NCBI GenBank assembly: GCA_001953115.1
Contig: LSSL01000768.1
Span: forward strand, 1-40,566
Direction: 5' to 3'
Source: Smittium mucronatum
Taxonomy: Eukaryota; Kickxellomycota; Harpellomycetes; Harpellales; Legeriomycetaceae
Length of the DNA stretch: 40,566 nucleotides
Made by a program: the position numbers and the translations under genes. The notes below the pieces were generated by a model, which had not been told where the DNA came from, ran no database searches, and saw only the letters and a list, made by a program, of their open reading frames with translations. Within the stretch, counting starts at the first letter, position 1. Each line of letters starts with the position of its first letter. Below, one piece after another: positions 22,611 to 33,793 of this stretch.

Positions 22611-23934
22611 AAATCAGCCTAATATAAAATCAAGCAAAAAATTAAAGATAAGAATAGTCTTAGATGCGTTTCTCCGCAATAACTGAATCCACGTAGTAAA
22701 AAAAATAGCAGAGATTTATTTTGAATCTAAACTTAGTATGAGTACATTTAAAATTTAAAAAAAAAAATTATTTGCCAAATCTCACAAGATTCGAAATCTA
22801 TTACCGAGGAAGAATTTAATCATAGGCTTCTATTAGCTATACAGTAAAATTGTCTCAAAAGAATTTTTAGATCTAATATAAAAATTCTACCTGTTATCTA
22901 GTACTTAGGAAGTTTAGATCCAAAAGAGGAGCTTTAGATAAGCTTATTGACAAGCAAGACCTGCTGGATACTTGAGGTATGTAGTTACATTAGAGCAATC
23001 TATATCATCGCATCGATGATCAAAAGATGAATATTTTAGATTGTACTCTTAAGTTGGTCATATGTCACCTAAAGAGAAGAAAAATTGTCAACCTTCTGTG
23101 ATAACGTGTGAGAAATGTAGCCACTCAGATTGGCTTTTATTTTAGATTGACGCATTTAGAATACATCTCTATAAAGTGGATTCTGTAGCTTGCTCAACTC
23201 CTCCATTAATGACAGCAATTTAAGGGTATATAAAATATTTAGATATATAAAGATCATAACAAGCCTCTTTAAGTCAACATTATAACTAAAAATATTCAAA
23301 ATAGTTCAACTCTGATACCCCGTGGAACCAATACACCAATCACGAAAGCTAAAGTAATCGGTGCTACCGTAGCAGCAAATTCTATAATTTCTGCAAATGC
23401 AATTTTTACACAAGTGTTTTGGTCTAACTAATTAGTCTTCAATACATATTATCACTTATACCAACTCATTGTGCTAACAAAAAAGAAGCGATAATCCTCC
23501 TGGATACACCTAATATGAATCCATCCAATAGTTTATAATCTAAAGTCAACTTACTCTTTGACGACTATTAACTAAAATTATACTAAGGACGGATTCATGT
23601 TAAGTCACATCCACCAATTTCTTCCCCTTTTTAATACAAATTTGTGAAAAGATGATAAGGCTATCGAAAATTCGTACTTGAAAATTTTAGTAAATTTTCT
23701 TTTAGTTAAAATTAATATGTTTTATTTGAATTTTCGGTTTAAAAAAAATATGATACACAATTAATACGAATAATTCTTAATATAATTTTAGTTAATAGTT
23801 TTCAAAGACTAAATTAATTACATTTTTATTATGTTGCTTTTTTTGAAAGTATTTTTCCCAAAAAATTAAATTATATTTTAAAAATTATTTTTAATAAAAG
23901 AAAATTAGTTTTATGAATTATAAAAAAATGAGTC

Positions 23935-24475
23935 ATATTGATGGCGATATTTCTTTTATAAATAAAAAGTTAAACTAATCAAAATAGCCAAACTTATTAA
24001 AATCAGGAAAAAAAATCGCCATTTTTAAGAGATTGGAAAAAAAGTTAATGAATTATCTAAAACCTAAAAGTATTTTGAAATGTTTAAAACAAAAAAAGCT
24101 CTTTATTTTTTTGTGCTGCCTGAGATTATTTGCTAGTCCGATTTTCCATTATATATTGTTCATGATTTTTTGGTTGTGTATTTTTTTCGTCCCAAACTGT
24201 AGTAATATGACAGAACATTTTTTATATTTAGAATTAATAATTCGTAGTGCAACTAATAAAGATTACTCGGGCTATAATATATAAATCATCATTCCGTATA
24301 GAACCTGTACTACAACCAATGATAGTCAAATAATCCAATCTACCCCCTCCCCCTCGCTTCAAAATATTGATATCCACCTCTAAAACCGATAGCTCCTTTG
24401 AAATAATTCAAAAACTGCAGTCAAAAAATATCACTTGAGTATTTTTTTTTCTTTAATTTAATATATCTCTCTTTT
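23935..24475 (+). pseudogene. ECM33-like pseudogene, highly decayed (copy D)
   Basis: Similarity is strongest with copy A. IDGDISFINKKLN then PNLLKSGKK (23,938-24,015) matches the GDLAITSNKDL...PDLTKVGKE block of the intact gene. At 24,155-24,205 the bases TTCATGAT.TTTTG.TTGTGTAT.TTTTTC.TC closely follow copy A's Cys-pair region (1193-1226). IIPYRTCTTTN (24,285-24,320) matches the late GTCTVTG motif. A trailer at 24,430-24,475 (CACTTGAG..., TTTAATATATCTCT) resembles copy A near 1465-1495. The 5' third, including the signal peptide, is not recognisable. The 83-codon frame at 24,033-24,284 overlaps this relic and is not a separate gene. Confidence 0.6.
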
Positions 24476-25375
24476 TTGCAATCCATTTAAGTTTATAGTT
24501 TTATAAATTACAATTTTATAACATGCCTATTACAGAACCAATCTAAAAATCATTATCCAATATTAAATGGCATGGATCTTGTTTTTATTTTTAACTTGGA
24601 TAAATAAAGATTCAATTTTTTAAATTTATTACAAGGTTTTATTGGTGACTAAGTGATAATAAAATATCCAAAATAGCTTCTTTAAAAAATCCGCCATTTA
24701 CTTTTTATAGATTTATTATCTGTTCTTTTTTTATTAATCTTCTAAATATGATACAATAATTAATAATTAGGTTCTTGGATGACGAAAATATTTTTTGGAA
24801 AATATAGTCCAAATCTTTGTATAAATTATAGTATTTAATAAAATTTCAAATTCAAATGCAGGTATGCCATCTTATTCTTAGAACTTTCAAACTCGGATAT
24901 TAATAATTATATAATTTTTCTATAAAATACCTAAATACCTAAATTAATTATATATATTCTCGCCATTTACCACTTTCTAATAAAAAACAGTTTTGCGATA
25001 TAAAGTCTAAAAATTTCTTATTTATTTCAGCATTTATAAAAATTAATGCTATTAAATCAAATAAAATTTTAAAAATAAGTAAAAATAATATATCAGAATT
25101 TATAAGATTGCTTGGATAAAGATGATTTCTATGAGAAAAAAAGGTTGAGTTATGTTACCGTGCAGAATAAAATTATATTTTTAGAAAATCCGGGATTTTT
25201 TAGGTCTTTTTTAAACCTTTCAATCACTATAAATCCGGGAATAGCTAAATTTCTAAAAAAAGAGATTATTTTTTCATGATTTCTTTGTATTTGTATAAAA
25301 AAAATTAGTATCACATAAGATATAATATCTAAGCTATAGTCATATACGGCTATTTCTACACCGGAATAAAAATTT

Positions 25376-25522
25376 TCATATATATGTCGCAAATAAATCA
25401 GCTGAAAAAGAGATAGGATCCGTTAGGTCAAAGAAAGAATAGTTTGCATGTGATTTCCAAAATTTTCTCAGCCACTTCACATCGGTATAAGTTTGTACCT
25501 TTTCAAGATGAATCTTTGTCAT
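25376..25522 (-). CDS. Short unrecognised minus-strand ORF (48 aa), possibly a fragment
   Basis: ATG to TGA, 48 codons, starting MTKIHLEKVQTYTDVKW and ending SADLFATYI. Its residue mix (Trp, His, Asp, Pro and Thr as well as Lys and Phe) is less like random AT-rich translation than its neighbours. No family is recognised. It may be a fragment of a retroelement ORF. Without relatives it could equally be chance. Confidence 0.2.
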   Translation of the reverse strand: MTKIHLEKVQTYTDVKWLRKFWKSHANYSFFDLTDPISFSADLFATYI

Positions 25523-26315
25523 TTTTTTTTAATGTTGTGATCTTTCTTAAAAAAATTGATAGTTAAGTATCAAATTTTATTTAGATTTAATCGCTTCTTA
25601 TTTTCTATAAAAGAAAAAAGGAATGGAATAATAAAAGTATATCGCCAAGATTTATTTTATTTTTCAAGCTAATAATTTGGATTTTTAAACTTTCTTTTGA
25701 TCCCAAAAAAAATTCATAGAGACAGAAACAGAAATCTGGGTGATGTTTAAAGGGTATTCTCCAGCATATTTGTGTATTTATAATAGTATATTCGTTACGA
25801 ATCCTGAGTTTCACAATCTCTGTACAATAAAAGGAAATTTTTCGATAAAAAATAGTAACTATAAGGCTCAAAAAATAGCTCCATTTTCACTAAATGGGTC
25901 CATTCAATTTTAGTTCAAAGGAAAAAATTCATAAAAATTAGCAAAGTATCAAAAAAATTAAGTCTTATTTTATGAACAAAGTTGATTTTATTTATAAATT
26001 TGATTTCATCTCTTTTATTGTTTCTAGTATTTAGACCTATATTCGATTTTACCCCTAACTTTTCAATTAATATAAAAGAATGAGGATTTTTCATTCCTAA
26101 ATATATTTAATTCTACTTGAAAAAAAAACCAGTATATGATTATTAGTAACCCTTAAGATTACTTTTTCATCCTTCGAAGAAAAATATGAGATCTTTTTAT
26201 ACAATAAAGTAAGTAAAAAATGATTCATTATTTTTTTTTAATCCATTTTAATCTGTTTTTTTTTGGATTTTTCCAGTATGATTTTCTAAAGATACTTGAT
26301 TTTTCAGGATTTCAT

Positions 26316-26330
26316 CCCACCCCCACCCCC
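26316..26330 (+). repeat. C-rich motif, copy 3 of 3
   Basis: Interrupted C runs (CCCACCCCCACCCCC) followed after about 9 bases by AACTCGCT. It lies 265 bp upstream of the chromovirus 5' LTR. Confidence 0.45.
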
Positions 26331-26594
26331 ATTAAAAAAACTCGCTGTAAATTTATTAATAAATGAGGCCCTGTTATCAGTATATTCTCTTTGAATTTGC
26401 CCATTCTCATATCAATGGGATTTTATTTTTTAAAAAATATTCTTAAATAATGAGAGGTAGCATTTTTCTTTTATTTTTTTAAAAATGCCCTTTATTTTCT
26501 ATTTTATATCATTCTTCACGTTGAATGTGCATTAATAGTAATCTAAAAACCCATTGTATAGGGGATATGATTTTTAATACAACCCTCCTTATTT

Positions 26595-26935
26595 GTAAGA
26601 TTCAATTTTTTTGCCCCATTGTGCTAATCAAAAACTATCGACTATCACAATGTAATAAATAGAAAAATCGGATTATACAGATTGTCTCATTCTATAATTT
26701 AGTACGTAGATTAATCAATCTATATTAACAAAAAAGATATACCAAAACACTATATTACTTAAACAAATATTCTAACCTATATGGAAAAGCAAGTCGTTTA
26801 ATATTCCCATCCCACATCTTCCATTAATCTTAAAAAAAAAATTCTTCACTTTTTTTTATCTTTTATTTATCCTCTAGCATATAAAAAAAATATTAGTTCG
26901 AAACTTTTACCTGGTAGTATTCCGGCCTTAAAATA
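26595..26935 (+). repeat. 5' LTR of the chromovirus
   Basis: It begins TGTAAGATT and aligns along its length to 36,556-36,905. The best-kept shared blocks are CACAATGTAATAAATAGA, TTTAGTACGTAGATTAATC and CTGGTAGTATTCCGGC. The end is placed where alignment stops, within a few bases. Confidence 0.88.
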
Positions 26936-27033
26936 TTAAACGACTTCTAAACGCTCTAACTATCATTAACCCCTGTTTAATTATTTTTTTTTATACCATT
27001 TTATACATTTACTATTTTCGCAGACTAAACACC

Positions 27034-27930
27034 ATGACTGAGAATTTCTCTCGAAACATTCAAGCAACTCGTGTACCAAAACTCCAATCACCTCAAGCAT
27101 TATAAGACTCAGAACTCTCACTACCCATAATGAAAGTAATTAAACTTTCACCGGTTGATAAGTTCACCGGGTCCCATTCACAATACCCAAGTTTCATTGG
27201 AGCTATAAAAAGAAAATTTTGATAAGTGCTGATATTTTCGATGATGACCGCATAAAAATATCATTCATAGCCACACACATCACAGATTCAGCTGCACTGT
27301 GGTTCGAAGCCCAGCTAGACAGTGCTAGTAGTTCAACATTCATCAACCAAGATTTCACGGCAGCTTTCCAAAGATACTTCTTCCACTCTAAATAAGACTT
27401 AAATCAACCAATAAATTACTAAATATCTTCCAAGGAAAAATATCAGTATCCGAATATGCGGCTGAGTTTCGAAAATTGACGATTATAGCAGAATTTGATC
27501 AAAAAGCCTTGGTTGCACAATTTCAGAAAGGATTAAATGGCAAGATCCAGGATATTTTAGTCAAAATATCGCGACCACAAACTATAGAAGATTTAATGGA
27601 CCAGTTTATTGAATTTGACAATATATTAACCATTAAAGACACTTTTCGTCAAAGAAATTTTGTTAAACACGAGTATAACTCCCATTATGTATCCAAGCAA
27701 AAACCCTTCGTAATCGCAGGAAAAAGTATCCATTCAGCCTATATCTCAGACAATAAGCCACTCAAATCCGGAAAATATCCCTATAGATATTTATTAATTA
27801 AAGACCGGACCGAGAGGTCCTCTATGCCACGAGGAAAAACCCAGACGCATGAAGATCGGACTTTGTTTGTATTTTAGTGCGCAGGAATATATTGGAGTAA
27901 ACTGTAAAGTATGCCCATGAGATTTAAATA
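27034..27930 (+). pseudogene. Chromovirus Gag pseudogene
   Basis: An ATG at 27,034 opens MTENFSRNIQ. After frameshifts come KFTGSHSQYPSFIGAI, DDRIKISFIATHI, and SAALWFEAQLDS, the usual Gag core of this superfamily. The 133-codon open part (27,476-27,877) continues with EFDQKALVAQFQKGL and an acidic helix. It ends in a zinc knuckle at 27,864-27,905 with exact C-x2-x-x4-x-x4-C spacing, but the second Cys is Phe and the His is Tyr. Several stops precede it. Gag would form the cytoplasmic virus-like particle. Confidence 0.8.
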
Positions 27931-27999
27931 CCAACCTCATCAGCAATAAAAAGCTACTCTTGAGTTCGATACTCACAATAGTTCTAATAATATTATTAA

Positions 28000-28280
28000 C
28001 CATAGGTTTTTATATCCTATAGATGTTATTTACATTAAAATAAACAAAACTCTTTGCTTAATTGATACCGGAGAATCAGCGAACTTTATTATCATATATT
28101 ATTGTAAAAAATTAAAACATATACAAAAAAATTAAAAAGAAAAATAATAGTAGAAAACATAGATGGTAAATCGATTACAACAGATTCAATACCACAAAAG
28201 ATATCCTGCTTGCGAGTGAAAATGAATAAAAAATTTATCTGTATCCAATACATGCTAAAATTGCCGATATAATCCTAGTA
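28000..28280 (+). pseudogene. Chromovirus protease fragment
   Basis: The frame ...INKTLCLIDTGESANFII holds an aspartic-protease active site, Asp-Thr-Gly, at 28,064-28,072. The hydrophobic strand before it and Ala/Ser-Asn-Phe-Ile after it are typical of Ty3/gypsy proteases. The second half (IVENIDGKSITTD...) is recognisable as the flap region and then becomes frameshifted. Confidence 0.75.
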
Positions 28281-28639
28281 TTAACCTGGTTCCAAAAACA
28301 ATAGCAAAACATAGACTGAGAAAAGCTATCTATCAAACTTGACTCAAAATTTTGTAACCAAAATTGCACTTAAATTTGGAGTGTATAAATTTTACCGTCA
28401 AGGCTCCGGATTCTTCTCCTGAAGATAAAGAAAATATTGAATTAGTTTAAAAATCAGAAGGTCCAACTTCAGCTTCAACTTCTGACTTAGAATTAGAATT
28501 AAAATCGGTAAATAATTTTCAAATCGAGGAAGAAACTCAAGAAGAATCCAAAAAATAAGAACTGTATTTTCCTCCAGAATATATAAAAGCTAATGGGCCT
28601 CCATAAATCTACTATAATATCACTAATTCTAGTACGTTA

Positions 28640-29122
28640 AAAGGACTACCACCTGCTTACACAGAGTGTCTTCCATTTTTAGTAAAACCAAAGCGGAAAC
28701 CCTACCCTTCCATCAAAAATATGACTGCCCAGTTGAATTGAAGGAAAATTTCGAGCCACCATAGTGTCTCGTATATTTAAAAACAAAAAGGAAACTTTAT
28801 AACCTTAAGATATATATTGAGGAAACCCTTAAATCAAGATTGATATCACACTCTCAATTAACTGCAGTAGGACCGATAAAGTTTATAAAAAAGAAAAATG
28901 GAAGCCTTCGCTTACGTGTGAAATATCGTAAAATAAACGAAATTACAGTAAACAACTGGTACCCTCTTCCCAGAATTGAAGAGATATTCGATATACTTGG
29001 TGAAAACAAGATTTTTGCTGAACTTGAACGGATAAATTCATACAATCTAGTGCGCATTAGATCTGGTGAAAATACAAAACTGCATTCAGATTTAGTTATG
29101 GAAATTATGTTTATAATTTCAT
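28640..29122 (+). pseudogene. Chromovirus reverse transcriptase, 5' part
   Basis: A lead-in reads LKGLPPAYTEC then, in another frame, FHQKYDCPVELKENFEPP. The open frame at 28,840-29,124 gives GPIKFIKKKNGSLRLRVKYRKINEITVNNWYPLPRIEEIF in continuous order, the fingers domain of Ty3/gypsy RT. Next is ELERINSYNLVRI, where the first catalytic Asp of the usual D-L-x-x-A/S-Y-N motif is replaced. A frameshift precedes FRFSYGNYVYNF, and the domain is then cut by the LINE at 29,123. Confidence 0.85.
29113..29122 (+). repeat. Left target-site duplication of the nested LINE
   Basis: ATAATTTCAT, identical to 33,794-33,803. Removing the LINE and one copy rejoins the RT reading order (VYNF followed by MHLGFTNA). 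Confidence 0.92.
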
Positions 29123-29514
29123 AGAAGAGTGAATTAAATACTAATAATTCATTTATTTAAGTGGGGTAGCGCTTGGGGTTATGAGGTTAGGAGCATAACA
29201 AGTAATTCGTATAATTAACAGTAATTGCGAAAAGTAAGGATAGGAATGGGCAAAATCCACTACCGCTTATCTCTACGAGGGGTCTGAACCTTCTCAAGTA
29301 TAGATAGTGAAGGAGTATAAAACTATTATAAGAATAGGCACTCACCCAGGAAGATAATCTGGTTATATAAATTTATTATTAGTACCAAGAAGACTAAGAC
29401 TATAATGACCTCTACTTGACTACCTGCCTACACGGTAAGTCGTGGTGGGAGCCCTATTTAGGGTGATACGCTTGACATAAGTGAAGCAGCCCTACACAAA
29501 AGATATCATTAAAA
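29123..29514 (+). other. LINE 5' leader
   Basis: About 390 bp with G-rich stretches (GTGGGGTAGCGCTTGGGG) and no coding frame. It would contain the LINE's internal promoter, but no element can be named. Confidence 0.5.
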
Positions 29515-30173
29515 ATGAGGCCCCTACAGGATTGGGCTATCCTTTATGGGGATATTTTAAGGCCTGCAAACAATAAATGCAATTGCGGGCGCTATGTATA
29601 TATGCAGGCTGGGTCTATAGTGTCTCTAATGGGAGGAGCCAGTATTGCCGGTAACTTTCAGGGGAGAAAAAACGGTTTTAATTTAGGAAGGAGTGAAAAT
29701 CAAAGCTATTCTAGGAAAAAATATTGCTGCCCTTTCATCTACATAGAAAAAAGGGCAGAAGTTTCTAACAGAAATACCGTCAGCTTATCTCCAACTTAGG
29801 GTGAGAAGGTTTTGAACGAGAGGGAACATAGGGATCGATCAAAAGATCCGTTTATTCTTATCTAACATAGTTCCGAATGGAATGAATGAAAGAAACTTTT
29901 TTTAGGAAATGATTAGCAAAAAATGCATCTAATGCCGCAAATTTAGTTCCAGAAAGTTATAATAACTGTGGGGAAGAAGAGAGATTTAACTCAGGAGTTT
30001 TCCAAACCATGAAGCGTTACGACTTTAGGGATACACGGAGAGGGGAAACATATAACCAGTTAGTAAAAGGAATCATAAGTAGAGAGATTATACGGTTACT
30101 GCCTGAGGAAGGATTGATCAAAATTCTAGTCCCATATTATTGTTCTGACGAAATGGGACTGTTAATCGCCTAA
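29515..30173 (+). pseudogene. LINE ORF1 remnant
   Basis: An ATG at 29,515 opens 94 codons (MRPLQDWAILYGDIL...) with several Cys residues, NKCNCGRY and KYCCPF, ending at a stop. A second open part in another frame (29,942-30,170) gives CGEEERFNSGVFQTMKRYDF, REIIRLLPEEGLIKIL and YYCSDEMGLLIA. Position upstream of the endonuclease and the charged composition fit a LINE ORF1 (an RNA-binding, particle-forming protein). No RRM or full zinc knuckle is certain. At least two stops or frameshifts separate the parts. Confidence 0.5.
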
Positions 30174-30229
30174 CTTAAGAAAATAGGTATTGACAGGGTG
30201 AATTATCCTAGAATGAGGAGGATTATACC

Positions 30230-33200
30230 CAAAAAAAAAATTTGGATTGCTATCTTTCCCTTAACATTAGAGGTTTTAAAGGATCAAGGTTTGAAATATT
30301 TGACGCTATTAGAAGGTTAGAACCAAAATTTGTAATGCTCCAGGAAACCCTAGTTAAACAGGCGGATTGGAGAATTACGATTTCAGGATATGAGGTTTTC
30401 CATGATCTAGCTGGAAAAGGGTCTAATCTAGGGGTATTGCTGGCAATCTCGCGTAGTCTAAGCGCTACTAAGATCCCTGGTATTGAAGGGAAATTAGTAT
30501 TAGCTAGAGTATCATTAAATGAACTTGATACAAACTAGGATCTATCTATATCCCAGGCAGATTATATCTGGAGAAGACTCCGACCAGAAATAAGATGGTT
30601 AGGTTGCTGCAAGCCTGGAACTTTGATAATCCTGAAGAACCCTGCATTATTTTCGGCGACTATAACATGTCTTGTTCAGCCCTTAAACATTTTCTGAAAA
30701 TGCAAAATACCGGGTTTAGAGTTATGAAGTATAATGGTAGTGATAAAACCTTCTTTTTTAATTGAGATAGAACCTGGTCCAGCTTGAACAGTGTTATTAT
30801 TAACAAAGCTGCAGAAATTTTAATATTCAAAACTAAAGTACTTCGTAATTTCTATTTATCCGACCACTAGCCGATTCGTGGAGGTTTTGCAGGTAAGGAT
30901 AATCGTATTATTGAATCTTGGGGTGCGACGTCTCTAGAGAAAGAGCTCTCATAACTAAAGCTGTGGTTGATATCGAGAGAAATCTGTAATCATAATTTTT
31001 GGTTACCTTTAGCGGATCTTGATGATTCTGAAGTAGACGTTAATCGTACGGCTGAAGACTTTGTTGAAACGTTCATGAAGGTTGTGGGAAATTTTGCTTT
31101 AATTGGTACGAATAGCTCAAAACCTAATAGATTTTTCCTTCCTCATGGCATCCGGAGGAAGATCAAGAAAAAAGATCTATCTGGTTACAAATGGCAAAAT
31201 GATAGAAAATCAGGAAGTTCGGCTTTACAGGTAAAGTTGCTTTACCAAGATTTTTCTCGCAAGAGGGAGATTTTAAAAAAGAAAATTCTGACGTTCCGTA
31301 AGGATAGATGGAGTAAATTTCTTGAGAAAGGGGTTAAAATAGCTATCAGCAAAAATGGAAAGGAAAATTTGAGGTGTATAACAAGATTAATAGATGAATC
31401 TGGTAGCACTAAGCATTCCCTTGGTGTAGTACTAGATAAAGCTAACAATCTTCTTAAAACACCCGAATCGATCTTAAACAGGTGGTTAGAATTCTTTATT
31501 TAACTCTCGGACGATGTTACTGGGAACCCGAGGAATACAGAGCATTGGGAAAAGGTAATTGGTAATATGAGGGATAGCCCTTTGGATATTAACCATGAAA
31601 TCAGATTTGATGAAGTAAGGAGTGTCATTATGATCTTAGTCAAGGGCAAGGCTCCGGGCAGTAATGAACTTATTGTTGAATGGTAAAAAGTAATAGTTAA
31701 TTATAATTATGTTTTTTATCCGGAATCATATATAGACAAGGCTCTGCTTTCATCAATACAAAAAATTGGAGGAATATAGTTATTCCGAAGATATGGAACA
31801 AAAATGAAATAGTACCTATTCCCAAGAAGGGAGACCTCCAAATTCTCTATAACTATCGGTTAATATCATTAATTTCAATAGGGATGAAAATATTAGATAA
31901 GATTATTATCAATAGGATGAAGGCGTCCTTAGAGGCAAGGGGAAAAATTAATTTTCTCCAAGCTGGATTTAGAAGAGGCGAAGAAGCTATGTCGCAAGTT
32001 ATAGCTCTTTATGACATTCTTTATCGTCGCAAGATGCTTAAGAACACTACTTATGTAGCTTTCATTGATTTTAAAAAGGCGTATGATACTGTACCCACTG
32101 AGTCTCTTCTGAGGAAACTTCAACTCTGAGGAGTGGAGGGAAGATGCCTGAATTTCTTTAAAGCCTATTATAAACATAAGAAAACGATGGTGAAGATTGT
32201 AAATCTCAAGTCTCCAAAGTTTACTGTTAAAAGAGGAGTTTGACAAGGATGCCCAATTTCTCCAATTCTATTTAATATATTCAATAACGATATCTTTGAT
32301 AAGGTTGAATTTAACTTATCACCAGTGCTGGGTAGCGATATTAAGATTCCAGAACTTCTGTTTAAAGATGACTTGGTTCTCTTAGCAGATTCAGAATTGG
32401 GTTTAAGAAGGAAACTGCAGGTGGTAGAGAAGTGGAATATTGATAATGAAATGTCTTTTGGCATTCCAAAGTGTGGAGGTATGGTAGCTGACGGGACCTT
32501 CAAAGAATCGAAACATCTGAAATTACTGGGACTAAATGTGTTTATAGTGGAAGAATATTCGAAATTGGGGGTACTTTTTAACTAAGATATAGACTTACTC
32601 AGATTTAGTAGACGTAAATTCGAAAAAGCTGAGGCTTGCTATGCTAATATTAGGGGTTTTCTATCTCTTAAATCTGTCCCAATTTATTCAAGAGTACTTT
32701 TTTTGCGTGGGGTACTAGAGGCTGGGATGAGATATGGAGGAGAAATCCTGGGTAAGGATAGGGACCGAGCGATAATTCTGCAAAGAATCCTCAATAATTG
32801 GTTGAAAAACTTAATTGGAGTTTCTAAAAGAGCGTCGTTCGTTAAAATGGGAAATCTTTGGATGGAGTTTAACATTGCTCCATTATACGACAGTCTAGGA
32901 TATTCCAGGGCTAAGGCATATGAGAAATTTCAAACAGTGAATTCTCCTGTTTCCAAATTATTGAAGGATCGATCTAATGGGTCATGGGGCAAATTGCACT
33001 ATGGCTGGTTAAATCGCTTCAAACTCAATGGGATGAGTAAATCTGACTTTCTTAGAGAATTAACTATTAAAATTGCGAAATTCAAGCCTTCGGATGCTTA
33101 TCTGAATTTTTAATTCCAAGAGACTAATAGTTACTGGAAGATGGGATGGAACCAAACCGGGTATACCGTTGGACAAACATTGTATGAAGCAAAGAGATGT

Positions 33201-33490
33201 GGGGGTATTTGGAATACCTTTATAGCCTCCAAGGTTTGGAGAGGAGATGAATGAATGGAAGGGAAGTTTCCAATATTCCTATCACATATGGAATGCGGAC
33301 TCGAATTCCTGCCATCTCATATTTTGTTGAAGTGTCCAGGACTCAATGAAAGTCACAATGCTTCAGGTTTGGAGACATTTTCAAACAACCTGGCCGAACT
33401 ATTGAACTTGAGTTCTGGTTCTCTGAGTATTTACCTCCTGGACGGGAACCCCGGCGGAAATCCTAGGACTGCGCAGATGGGTGTATAGGA
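30230..33490 (+). pseudogene. LINE ORF2 pseudogene: endonuclease, reverse transcriptase, C-terminal cysteine motif
   Basis: Endonuclease: LSLNIRGFKGS, VMLQETLVK (catalytic Glu), IIFGDYNMS (Asp/Asn) and YLSDH-stop-PI. RT: GKAPGSNEL, IVPIPKKGD, FLQAGFRRG, then catalytic FIDFKKAYDTV (Asp at 32,067-32,069), RGV-stop-QGCPISPILFN, and FKDD at 32,361-32,372 followed by LVLLADS. Then a thumb block (IPKCGGMV...LLGLN), SVPIYSRVLFLRGVLEAG, and near 33,290-33,350 C...H...C in MECGLEFLPSHILLKC. Stops include 30,763, 30,868, 30,952, 31,501, 31,684, 32,127, 32,241, 32,583, 33,111, 33,252 and 33,486. Frameshifts occur near 30,530 and 31,700. ORF2 would nick DNA and copy its RNA at the break. The first codon near 30,242 is not ATG, so the start is unknown. 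Confidence 0.9.
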
Positions 33491-33775
33491 AGAGAGTATT
33501 GTTAAAACAGTTTCTTTTTTTTTTACAACTGGCAATGCCTCTATATACCGAAAGGTTATGAAGGCATGTAAATTGTCCCAATTGAGTCTTAAGTCCCCCT
33601 GGACATGGCTAGAATCTGCCTCAGGGATTCGAACGTTTGTTGATCTTTGGTATATATATAGGGCGATTTTTGCCTGAGCACAGGATTATTGGGCTCTTCA
33701 CCAAGAGGCTACCCTTCTTGTTAGCAAGTGCAAGTTGTGGACTGCGTTTCCGCCTGGGAGATCAACTTAACCCCC

Positions 33776-33793
33776 AAAGAAAAAAAAAAGAGA
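33776..33793 (+). other. LINE A-rich 3' tail
   Basis: An A run broken by G immediately before the right target-site duplication, the expected end of a target-primed insertion. Confidence 0.85.

Larger units (their letters stand above)
20280..23560 (+). mobile_element. Decayed DIRS/Ngaro-type tyrosine-recombinase retrotransposon
   Basis: Three domains of a DIRS-type element follow in the expected order. Reverse transcriptase: VVAAHLDDLL at 21,267-21,296 is the catalytic x-x-D-D motif, followed by IRDLRSEYQ and IRELAIFYGK at 21,475-21,560, a typical DIRS post-catalytic block. RNase H: LDNKNTLSYAKKFW, SSPELLNIAERVW, LTARTEWSFSTNTFKEI and a WSPD block between 21,850 and 22,240. Tyrosine recombinase: the C-terminal box near 23,330-23,460 reads KVIGATVAAN...FNTYYHLY, where active enzymes have Arg-Ala-Ala at the IGA position. 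There are stops and frameshifts throughout. Boundaries are approximate because no terminal or split repeats were recognised. 20,280-20,640 may be a gag or pre-RT remnant. 20,650-21,190 looks like foreign DNA inside the RT domain. Confidence 0.8.
24476..26594. other. AT-rich interval with doubtful minus-strand frames
   Basis: About 2.1 kb of AT-rich DNA. Minus-strand frames at 25,150-25,392 and 25,605-25,871 are rich in Ile, Phe and Lys and carry no recognisable domain. A shorter frame at 25,376-25,522 looks more protein-like and is listed separately. C-rich motif copy 3 lies at 26316-26330. No gene is supported. Confidence 0.45.
29123..33793 (+). mobile_element. APE-type LINE (non-LTR retrotransposon) inserted in the chromovirus RT
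   Basis: 4,671 bp, essentially full length: a GC-richer 5' leader, ORF1 remnants, ORF2 with apurinic-like endonuclease, reverse transcriptase and a C-terminal cysteine motif, then an A-rich tail (33,776-33,793). It is bounded by a perfect 10-bp target duplication and lies in the same orientation as its host element. It is more GC-rich than its surroundings and its blocks are longer and better preserved than those of the chromovirus, as expected if younger. About a dozen in-frame stops and several frameshifts inactivate it. Family assignment beyond APE-type LINE is not attempted. RT motifs resemble the minus-strand LINE relic at 11,940-13,345. Confidence 0.95.

Noticed and set aside
24033..24284. 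An 83-codon frame with hydrophobic segments
   Set aside because: It overlaps ECM33-like copy D in a different frame and is best explained as decay of that relic.
31929..32503. Minus-strand frames of 105 and 111 codons
   Set aside because: They are antisense to the LINE reverse transcriptase, whose plus-strand motifs are clear.
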